A stretch of DNA of 33,145 bases from Armatimonadota bacterium (GTDB lineage Bacteria > Armatimonadota > Fimbriimonadia > Fimbriimonadales > ATM1), in the NCBI GenBank assembly GCA_021324165.1, contig JAJPJR010000012.1, positions 1 to 33,145 of the forward strand. Reading direction: 5' to 3'. Below the pieces are notes generated by a model that saw only the letters and a list, made by a program, of their open reading frames with translations, searched no databases and had not been told where the DNA came from. Positions 17,446 to 23,464 of this stretch are shown here, one piece after another (positions within the stretch are counted from its first letter, which is position 1; each line of letters starts with the position of its first letter). Both the position numbers and the translations under genes were made by a program.

Positions 17446-18720
17446 ATGAAACGGTTTCTTAGACTCCTGGCCGATGCGGGCTGGACGCCCCACCTCGGGC
17501 AGAGAGAGTATCTGATGAGCGGGGCGCGTTTCCGCGTTCTCGCGTGCGGAAGAAGGTGGGGCAAGACCGACGCGGCAGCCGCCGAAATCGCCGCGCGAAT
17601 CGAAGGGGGACGTCCGGGAAAGCAGATCGCAATCGCCCCAACCCTCACCCAGGCACAAATCGTGTTCGAGAGGGTGAAAACGATGCTCGCCATGGCCGGC
17701 ATCGCCTTCACCGCCGTGAACTCGCCTCATCCCACGCTTCGAGTGCATGAAGAAGGCAACAAAAAACTCCGCGTGCTGCACGTGTTCGACGCAAGGTCGG
17801 GCCACGAAGCCCGCAACCTGCGCGGCGACGGCGCTGCGCACATTCTGATTGACGAAGCCGCGTTCGTTCCCGAATCGCTGATCACCGAAGTTGCGATGCC
17901 CATGCTTGCAGCCAGCGATGGACGCATGACCTTGATCAGCACGCCGCGCGGCCGCGGTTTTTTCTATCGCTTTTTTGCGATGGGAACACGAAATGAGAAC
18001 GGATTCTGGTCGCGCACCGCGCCGAGTTGGGAAAACCCGCTTGTGAGCCAAGAGTACATCGCGCTGCAGAAAGAGATTCTTTCCGATCGGGTTTTTCGCA
18101 CAGAATACGGCGCGGAGTTTCTGGATTCCAATGCCACGGTGTTTAGTTCGGATTCGATTGATGCCGCATTGAAACTGCCGGAGGTGCAATCGGGGCGGGT
18201 TGTGGTTGGCGTTGATTGGGCTCGCTATGGCGACTACACCGCGGCTGTGGCCGTCCGCGGCACGCGTTCGCGCGCAAGTGTTGTGGAAGTGAAACGGTGG
18301 AGCGGCATGCGTTGGAGTGAGCTGAGCGCGGCGGTCGCGGAATTCTCCAAATCGGTGGACGCGGCGACTGTGGTTTGCGACGCAACCGGTGTCGGCGATC
18401 CCGTAACCGAACAACTGCGCGAAAGGCTTCCCCAGCATCTGGTGAAAGGGTTCGTTTTCACCCGAAGTTCGAAAGCAGAAATCGTCGAACGGTTGGTGTG
18501 GATGCTGGAACGCGAAACGCTTTCGCTTCCCGCAAATCCAGAACTGCTGCGCGAAATCGAGCATTTCGAGGGAGCAACCGACGATTCGGGGTTCACCCGC
18601 TATCAAGCCAGTGCAGGCATGCACGACGACACGGTGTGTGCGCTCGCAATGGCGTGCTCCGAACTTCCGTTCGGGCCGGGTTTAGGCATTCTATCAAAAA
18701 ACAGACAGGAGCAACGTTGA
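17446..18720 (+). CDS. Phage-type terminase large subunit
   Basis: TerL packages phage DNA into proheads using an ATPase and a nuclease. This 424-residue protein has both. Walker A is CGRRWGKT (34-41), Walker B with catalytic Glu is ILIDEA (133-138), and the coupling STP is at 165-167. The RNase H-like nuclease acidic residues are D257 (GVDWARYGD), D312 (CDATGVGDP) and D394/D395 (MHDDTVCALAMA). No frameshift or stop interrupts it, so selection may have kept it. No Shine-Dalgarno is visible before the ATG. It overlaps the portal gene by TGATG. No small terminase, capsid, tail or integrase gene is nearby, which is odd for a prophage. Confidence 0.9.
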   Translation: MKRFLRLLADAGWTPHLGQREYLMSGARFRVLACGRRWGKTDAAAAEIAARIEGGRPGKQIAIAPTLTQAQIVFERVKTMLAMAGIAFTAVNSPHPTLRVHEEGNKKLRVLHVFDARSGHEARNLRGDGAAHILIDEAAFVPESLITEVAMPMLAASDGRMTLISTPRGRGFFYRFFAMGTRNENGFWSRTAPSWENPLVSQEYIALQKEILSDRVFRTEYGAEFLDSNATVFSSDSIDAALKLPEVQSGRVVVGVDWARYGDYTAAVAVRGTRSRASVVEVKRWSGMRWSELSAAVAEFSKSVDAATVVCDATGVGDPVTEQLRERLPQHLVKGFVFTRSSKAEIVERLVWMLERETLSLPANPELLREIEHFEGATDDSGFTRYQASAGMHDDTVCALAMACSELPFGPGLGILSKNRQEQR

Positions 18721-19835
18721 TGTTCAAACTATTCAGCAGAAAAAAGAGAGGCGGCGGCCCGCCGCAGGGTGACACCGCGCCCGCACTTGCGCGCGGGTCC
18801 ATTACTCCGTACCGTTTTCCTGGCGCGGCCCAAGAGATCGCTGGCCAAAAACTGGATCTTTCGGTTTATGACCAGATGATGACCGATCCGCTTGTGAAAT
18901 CGGCAATCACAGTCAAAAAACTTGGAACCCTCGCAGCGCCGTATCGCATTGTGGCCGCGAACGATTCACCCGATGCGGCAATTCGCCTGCGATTCATCGA
19001 ATACGTGATTCAAGAGATGCGCTCCGATGTGCACAACGTGCTGATTGACACGCTCGACTGTCTGGTCAAAGGGTATTCGGTGCAGGAGAAAATCTACGTT
19101 GAAGATGACCGCGAGTTTCCAGGCAAAATCCGAATCGAAGCGATCAAGTCGAAAGATCCTGCGATGTTCGGCTTCGAAGTGGATGAGTTTTTGAACATCC
19201 GCTCCGTCACGCTCACGGTGCCGGGAGAGCAGCCGAGGTCGCTTCCGGTTTCGAAGTTCATTCTGTTTGCAAACAACCAGGTGTATGGTCAGCCCGGCGG
19301 AGAATCCGACCTAAGGCCCGCCTATCGTCATTGGAAGATCAAGAATGAACTGATCAAACAGTGGTCGGCGCATCTGGAAAAGTTCGCTTCACCCACAGTA
19401 ACAGGAAAATTCCGCCGGGGCACACCGCCCGAGGATCAAGCGGCTTTGTTGAACGCATTGGACAAAATTCAGCGTCAAAGCGCCGTGGTGTATCCCGATG
19501 ACATCGAGGTGGGGTTGTTGATGGGCGATCGGCCGGGTGTCAGCGGATATTTGGAAGCGATTGACTATCACAACCGCGAAATCGCGAGGGCGATATTGGG
19601 TCAAACACTCACGACCGAAGATTCGCGCCGAATCGGCTCGCTCGCATTGGGAAAAGTGCACTTGCAGGTGCTGATTATGCAGCTTGCCGGACTGCGAAGA
19701 AACCTGGCGGAACGTGTGATGAACGAACAGGTCATCCGCCCGCTGATCGAACTGAATTTTGGTCCTGGGCTGTATCCAAAACTCGCTTTCGAAGAGCCCG
19801 ACTTAGACGTGTTTAGAACGGGCAAGGTGGTCTAA
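18720..19835 (+). CDS. Phage portal protein (DUF935/Mu gp29-like)
   Basis: The portal forms the ring through which DNA enters the capsid. The 371 residues match the DUF935-type portal pattern: YDQMMTDPLVKSAITVKK, LVKGYSVQEKIY, a central SKFILFANNQVYGQPGGESDLRPAYRHW-like block (split here by position 19254-19330), an FASPTVTGKF segment and IARAILGQTLTTEDS. It is shorter than Mu gp29 (about 510 residues), lacking much of the C-terminal part. AGGAG (18707-18711) lies 8 bases before the ATG. The stop is only 23 bases before tRNA-Ala. Together with TerL it forms a two-gene phage-derived island. Confidence 0.8.
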   Translation: MFKLFSRKKRGGGPPQGDTAPALARGSITPYRFPGAAQEIAGQKLDLSVYDQMMTDPLVKSAITVKKLGTLAAPYRIVAANDSPDAAIRLRFIEYVIQEMRSDVHNVLIDTLDCLVKGYSVQEKIYVEDDREFPGKIRIEAIKSKDPAMFGFEVDEFLNIRSVTLTVPGEQPRSLPVSKFILFANNQVYGQPGGESDLRPAYRHWKIKNELIKQWSAHLEKFASPTVTGKFRRGTPPEDQAALLNALDKIQRQSAVVYPDDIEVGLLMGDRPGVSGYLEAIDYHNREIARAILGQTLTTEDSRRIGSLALGKVHLQVLIMQLAGLRRNLAERVMNEQVIRPLIELNFGPGLYPKLAFEEPDLDVFRTGKVV

Positions 19836-20980
19836 CGGTAAAATGGGTGACTCGCCCCGGGGGTATAGCTCAGTTGGGAGAGCACCTGCTTTGCAAGCAG
19901 GGGGTCAGGGGTTCGAGTCCCCTTACCTCCACCAAACTCCGTTTCGGCGCGGATGCCGTTTTGCGTCCATGCGGCAATGGCAAGCTTGCCGTCGGGCGAA
20001 CTCGCGATCACAGGCGATGTGCCGGTTCCGCTGAGTTTTCTTGTGGGCTGACCGCCGATTTTGCAAAACACAGCACCATCCAAGCACCACACAACGGCAA
20101 AGCCCGCGCTGCAAGAAGCGATCCACGGATTGGAGCCTTGCGAAACGAACGCCTCGGGTCCGCCCGGCGCCGCGGTGAAAACCGATGCGTCTCTGCGCCA
20201 TGCCGTAAGCAGCGAGCCCTGCGGATCGAGGGCGAGCATTCCGCCATCCATGGGGCAGGCATCCAGCCGCCAGCTGCCGGTTCCCAACTTGCGCGCGGGA
20301 CCGAACGTGCGAAGATCGGAAGTTTCGATCAGGTACATGTCGCGGTTTCCGTCCATCACGTTGCGAAACATGATGTGCAGACGGTTTTGCAAATCGAATG
20401 CCAGCGATGGATGACAACATTGACAGATCGTTCCACTGGGCGATGCATACACAAGAACGTTTTTCGACCAGTTGAGCCCGGCATCTTTGGAGATTGAAAG
20501 ATAAAGCCGCGTTCCTTGATCGCGCAGATCGAGCCATGTGCAAGCGATGGTTCCATCGGGAGCGACGGCCATCGCATGCAAGCCCTCGCGCGCTGAGCCT
20601 GTTGCGTCGTTTACTTTCGTTGGCTTCGACCACGTTCTGCCCAAATCAATCGAGCGGAACGCGTACAGATCTCCATCGCGCCCGCCGCCCGTCGCGCCAA
20701 ACGTGGCAGTTACGGTGATCGTGCCATTGTGAGTTACGATTCTTGGGCCGCGCCGCATGCCAAGCGAGAGTTTTCCTGCCGAGCCGACGAGGATCGGAGC
20801 GCCGTAACTCTTTCCTTCATCTTTTGACACCGAAATGTACAGATCGCTGCCCAAGCCGTAAGCGATGCAAACCGTATGGTCAGAACCGATTGCGATTTGG
20901 GGTTCGCGCGCGCCCGAAAACTCTGGCGGGGTTACCGCCACCGGCCCGGGCGCGCACACGATCAATGGGCAGAAGATCAT
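19832..20980 (-). CDS. BNR/Asp-box propeller protein with CQCCHP motif; 3' end runs through antisense tRNA-Ala
   Basis: The 382-codon frame has three Asp boxes (SKDEGKSYG, SIDLGRTWS, SKDAGLNWS) typical of sialidase-like beta-propellers. CQCCHP (186-191) and ACPMDG (241-246) look like metal or disulfide sites; sialidase catalytic residues are not obvious. The N-terminus (MIFCPLIVCAPGP) is a weak export signal. Residues 350-382 come entirely from the antisense of tRNA-Ala and its promoter; the last propeller strand (LAIAAWTQNGIRAE) is complete just before. The native stop was therefore probably lost, and the frame reads to a TAG opposite the portal stop. It overlaps the YHS gene (ATGA) and ends the metal-handling operon. 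A true sialidase role is unlikely. Confidence 0.72.
   Translation of the reverse strand: MIFCPLIVCAPGPVAVTPPEFSGAREPQIAIGSDHTVCIAYGLGSDLYISVSKDEGKSYGAPILVGSAGKLSLGMRRGPRIVTHNGTITVTATFGATGGGRDGDLYAFRSIDLGRTWSKPTKVNDATGSAREGLHAMAVAPDGTIACTWLDLRDQGTRLYLSISKDAGLNWSKNVLVYASPSGTICQCCHPSLAFDLQNRLHIMFRNVMDGNRDMYLIETSDLRTFGPARKLGTGSWRLDACPMDGGMLALDPQGSLLTAWRRDASVFTAAPGGPEAFVSQGSNPWIASCSAGFAVVWCLDGAVFCKIGGQPTRKLSGTGTSPVIASSPDGKLAIAAWTQNGIRAETEFGGGKGTRTPDPLLAKQVLSQLSYTPGASHPFYR
19839..19844 (+). promoter_or_regulatory. -10 box (TAAAAT) for tRNA-Ala
   Basis: TAAAAT lies 14 bases before the mature tRNA 5' end, directly after the portal stop. A transcription start near 19851 would leave a pre-tRNA leader of about 8 nt. 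No clear -35 is visible. Confidence 0.4.
19859..19934 (+). tRNA. tRNA-Ala (anticodon UGC)
   Basis: A complete 76-nt cloverleaf with encoded CCA (19932-19934). Acceptor arms are GGGGGTA and TACCTCC (one G-T wobble), the anticodon loop TTTGCAA has TGC at 19892-19894, and the T-loop is TTCGAGT. It lies 23 bases after the phage-type portal gene and is antisense to the 3' end of the BNR-propeller reading frame. Confidence 0.97.
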
Positions 20981-21252
20981 TTGGCCTTAGGAAGTTTGAT
21001 GTGCGGTTTGTTCGCGTATTTTTTCGGATTCTTTTTGAATTTCGAGGGACAGTCCGAGCAGCAGAAAAAATACCGATTGCCTTTGTAATCTGCATAAAGA
21101 TGCGATTTTTTGGCTTTGTCCATGTCCACTTTGTCTCCCGTAACAGGACACGCAATAACGTGCTTCGCTTTTGGCGAGATTTTGTGGCCCATTTGGGCAC
21201 TCGCGCCCAGGGCTGCGCACAAGGCCAGTGCAAGAATGATGACTGTTTTCAT
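20977..21252 (-). CDS. Exported YHS-domain metal-binding protein
   Basis: A 91-residue protein with a signal peptide (1-20, ending ASAQ) and one YHS-type domain: ACPVTGDKV with C35, then NRYFFCCSDCPSKFKKNPKKYA with C64, C65 and C68. YHS domains bind copper and other soft metals in P-type ATPases and small chaperones, so a periplasmic metal-binding role is likely. The C-terminal tail is Lys-rich. AGGAGA (21259-21264) has 6-base spacing to the ATG. It lies 17 bases after the barrel gene and overlaps the propeller gene, so the three are one operon. Confidence 0.85.
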   Translation of the reverse strand: MKTVIILALALCAALGASAQMGHKISPKAKHVIACPVTGDKVDMDKAKKSHLYADYKGNRYFFCCSDCPSKFKKNPKKYANKPHIKLPKAK

Positions 21253-21269
21253 GAGAGTTCTCCTATAGG

Positions 21270-22823
21270 TTAGTGATTATGCTCCATTCGAGCAGGGCGC
21301 AGGCGCAAGAACACGCCGAGCGTTACGGGACTTTTGCCATAAAACGGTTCGAGTGATTTCGGGAATATGTAGAAACCAGCATACGCCCCAACTCCCAATT
21401 CCGTTTCGTTTTGCTTTTTCAAGTTCCAAACTCCGCCCAAAAGGAATTTGTTGATCATGTAAGTGCCAGGAGACACCCCTTCCAACTCGTTTTTCATCAC
21501 GTGTTCCCACCTGGCAAAAACTGAGGCGGGACCCGTGAGATACGTGGCTTCAAGCAGAATCGAATCGAAGTTATCGCCTTGCACGATGTTTCTGCCGAAT
21601 GCGGCGGTCGCCGAAAGATTATCACCGTTGCGAAGCGGCTGACTGTAGATGAGCGCCGCCGTCAACCGGTGCTGATCAATCCCCGGCTCCTTCGATTCAG
21701 GAGATTTCAGATAGCCGTACGATGTGTTCATGGAAAGGTTCTTGTTCGGATTGAATGTCAACCGCGCAGAAGCGGAATTCAAACGGATCGGATCGGGCGA
21801 ATATCGGTTTTCATCGGGCTCTTTGCCGTTGAACGCCGAGGCTTCGATCTGCCACTGATCGCTGTTGATTCCTGCGGTGGCAACGCCCCACGCGATGTGC
21901 GTGCTGTCGAACCAGTGATGCGAAATCGGAGCCTCTGGAATCTCCATTCCGCTCGGACGATGCATGAAAGTTGGGCCGCCAAGTGCGGGCTCGCCAACGG
22001 GCGCCAGATACACGAACGCGTTGGTTTTTTCGGCGATAGGATGACTGTAAGTCATCGCAGCCTCAGCCACATAGTCGTGCGGGTGTTGATAGTCAGTCAA
22101 AGGCTTCCCGTATGCGGTTTCGCCGGTTTGAAACAGATCGGGATAGCCGAACTCTCCGTTGAAAACCGGATCGAGCGAAACCATGCCGCTGAATCCGAGA
22201 GTTCCGCCGCCGGTTTCCCTTCTTGCCATCAGCATCAGCATCGAGTTGGAATAAAACCGGCTGTCGCCGCGTTTTCCGCCGCTGTCGCTGGTGTTCATGG
22301 TGATGAACCCCATCGCATTCAGGTCATATCGTCCTGATTTTGGAAGGGCTGCCATGAACATCGGCGAGGATTCGGGAAGCCATGCCGTGCCCGAACCCTC
22401 TTTTTGCATGTTCCAGCTGCCGAGCCTTCCGAGCATCTGCATCGTCATCTCTGCAGAACCGCTCGATTTGACTTTGAAGTCAAAGTACTTTTTGGCAGGC
22501 TTGTGAGCTGGCGCTTCGACCAAAACCGCAACGCGCCACGGCCCAGCCATGCTGAAGTTCACGGTTGCGGTGTACGTTCCGTCTTTTTTGTTTTCGACAT
22601 CGGGATGTTTCGTCCCCATGTCCATGTTCGTCATGCCGACGGTCAACGTGACTTTCGCATTGGCGATGCGATGGCCTTTTGCATCGGTCAGGGTGATCGT
22701 CAGCGGGTTGTCTCCAACTGCCGGAGGCCCGGCAAGGCTGGCTTTGATTTCGACATCTTGTGCGAGCGCGAACGCGTTTGCGCATGCAAGCGCGAATGCA
22801 ATGAGAGAAATGACAGTTTTCAC
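21270..22823 (-). CDS. YtkA-like domain fused to a predicted outer-membrane beta-barrel
   Basis: The 517-residue protein starts at GTG 22823, set by AGGAGG (22831-22836) at 7-base spacing and by a good signal peptide (to about residue 22). Residues 23-118 resemble the FixH/YtkA-type Ig-like fold, with a Met-rich GMTNMDMGTKHP and SMAGPWRVAVLVEAP. The remainder has alternating hydrophobic strands and ends in LGVFLRLRPARMEHNH, suggesting an outer-membrane barrel. A conserved-looking QHPHD (246-250) and SHHWFDSTH (301-309) offer candidate metal-binding His residues. From memory, barrel proteins with this HPHD block occur near copper-efflux genes, but I could not verify that. The gene sits between the Cys-rich and YHS genes. 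Confidence 0.65.
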   Translation of the reverse strand: MKTVISLIAFALACANAFALAQDVEIKASLAGPPAVGDNPLTITLTDAKGHRIANAKVTLTVGMTNMDMGTKHPDVENKKDGTYTATVNFSMAGPWRVAVLVEAPAHKPAKKYFDFKVKSSGSAEMTMQMLGRLGSWNMQKEGSGTAWLPESSPMFMAALPKSGRYDLNAMGFITMNTSDSGGKRGDSRFYSNSMLMLMARRETGGGTLGFSGMVSLDPVFNGEFGYPDLFQTGETAYGKPLTDYQHPHDYVAEAAMTYSHPIAEKTNAFVYLAPVGEPALGGPTFMHRPSGMEIPEAPISHHWFDSTHIAWGVATAGINSDQWQIEASAFNGKEPDENRYSPDPIRLNSASARLTFNPNKNLSMNTSYGYLKSPESKEPGIDQHRLTAALIYSQPLRNGDNLSATAAFGRNIVQGDNFDSILLEATYLTGPASVFARWEHVMKNELEGVSPGTYMINKFLLGGVWNLKKQNETELGVGAYAGFYIFPKSLEPFYGKSPVTLGVFLRLRPARMEHNH

Positions 22824-22845
22824 TTTCTTACCTCCTGGAAAATCT

Positions 22846-22879
22846 GATTCACGCACGAAAAATCGTGCAAGCAAGAATC
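22846..22879. promoter_or_regulatory. Inverted repeat between the Cys-rich and barrel genes
   Basis: GCACGA (22853-22858) and TCGTGC (22863-22868) form a perfect hairpin with an AAAA loop. Outer arms GATTC (22846-22850) and GAATC (22875-22879) extend it with an internal bulge, overlapping the Cys-rich stop. No T-run follows on the minus strand. It may be an operator for a metal-responsive regulator or an attenuator. Confidence 0.4.
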
Positions 22880-23255
22880 AGATGACAGGAGGCGCCCGAC
22901 CGAGGTCGGGCAGAACAGTGGGTGGCTTGATGCTCCTCGCGGGGGAATCTGCCGCTTGGGGCAGCAAACCGCGCTGAATGGGGATTTCGATGCGAGGGAG
23001 AATCAGAGGTTCGAGCGGGTGATGGGTTCGGACGGGAGTGGCGCTGGCTGCCGAACCTGGGGTTTGAATCGAGCACACGCACGCGGCCGGGATGGGGGCA
23101 GCGGATTCGGTTTTGCAGCAAGTTTTAGGTTGGGCGGTTTGGCAGCAGCCGCAGGCAAGATGGCTTTCGCCCGCGGGCAGCGGCGCGATTGCGCCGGCGA
23201 GGCTTTGGAGCGCCAGCCCGAGCGAGGCGGTGAGGTTCACCAAAAGTCGCATCAT
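22878..23255 (-). CDS. Cys-rich exported small protein, possible metal-binding
   Basis: Not a family I recognise. From the ATG at 23255 (an adjacent ATG at 23252 is equally possible) it has 125 residues: a signal-like N-terminus (LLVNLTASLGLALQSLAGAIA), then seven Cys in a short span as CGCC (35-38), CC (46-47) and CVC (59-61), then a Pro-rich tail with a THHP motif. CxCC, CC and CxC pairs are typical of soft-metal ligands. No strong ribosome site is visible. It is the first gene of the minus-strand cluster and lies divergent from the second KimA gene. The leader before it holds a possible minus-strand -10 (TATAGC near 23300). Confidence 0.5.
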   Translation of the reverse strand: MMRLLVNLTASLGLALQSLAGAIAPLPAGESHLACGCCQTAQPKTCCKTESAAPIPAACVCSIQTPGSAASATPVRTHHPLEPLILPRIEIPIQRGLLPQAADSPARSIKPPTVLPDLGRAPPVI

Positions 23256-23302
23256 GCCGTATTGGGGAACGTTCGCCGAGCCGTGATTGTTCCCCTTTGT
23301 GC

Positions 23303-23308
23303 TATATT
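23303..23308 (+). promoter_or_regulatory. -10 box (TATATT) before the second KimA gene
   Basis: TATATT would place the transcription start near 23314, at the first base-pairing segment of the leader described at 23311-23400. No -35 with normal spacing is apparent. The 152-bp region 23256-23407 is a divergent promoter shared with the Cys-rich gene. Confidence 0.4.
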
Positions 23309-23310
23309 TT

Positions 23311-23400
23311 GACTCACCGGGACGGATGTCCCCGCCGCATTCACTTTGAGTCGGTGGCAAAGGCGCCAAGGCTGGCAAGCGTGCGACGAACCTATAAGGA
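23311..23400 (+). ncRNA. Candidate structured 5' leader of the second KimA gene
   Basis: The leader has a perfect hairpin GGGAC-GGAT-GTCCC (23319-23332). Two mutually exclusive closing stems are possible: GACTC 23311-23315 with GAGTC 23348-23352, or CACCG 23315-23319 with CGGTG 23352-23356. GCC 23365-23367 can pair upstream with GGC 23356-23358 or downstream with GGC 23374-23376. Alternate pairings and position before a K+ transporter gene suggest a riboswitch-like element. The sequence does not match the ydaO (c-di-AMP) consensus I remember, nor any other class I know. Confidence 0.35.
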
Positions 23401-23407
23401 GTTTGTC

Positions 23408-23464
23408 ATGCGAACGTTTATTTTGGCGCCGAGCCTGACGCGGCGCGCCGGGTGGCGAGGATGA
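23408..23464 (+). CDS. 18-residue upstream ORF coupled to the second KimA gene
   Basis: ATG 23408 follows AAGGAG (23396-23401) at 6-base spacing, the best ribosome site in this region. It encodes an 18-residue basic, mostly non-hydrophobic peptide (MRTFILAPSL start, RRAGWRG end). Its TGA (23462-23464) overlaps the ATG of the transporter (23461), giving ATGA. The transporter start has no ribosome site of its own, so ribosomes probably reach it by translating this leader. The peptide has no recognisable domain; a purely coupling role is likely. Confidence 0.55.
   Translation: MRTFILAPSLTRRAGWRG

Noticed and set aside
17359-18624. Minus-strand frame opposite the terminase gene
   Set aside because: The terminase carries all catalytic motifs on the plus strand; the frame is its shadow.
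19847-20497. Plus-strand frame over tRNA-Ala (GIAQLGEHLLCKQG start)
   Set aside because: It is a translated tRNA-Ala followed by the complement of the propeller gene; a known spurious type.
23311-23400. ydaO-type c-di-AMP riboswitch
   Set aside because: The conserved GGGGAACC/GGGGUGAAUC blocks and the 3' half I remember for this class are not present, so the leader is reported only as a candidate structure.
23311-23400. c-di-GMP-I (GEMM) riboswitch
   Set aside because: A GGCAAAGGC segment and a short hairpin before it give a superficial resemblance, but the second GCAAA block and the receptor stem are missing.
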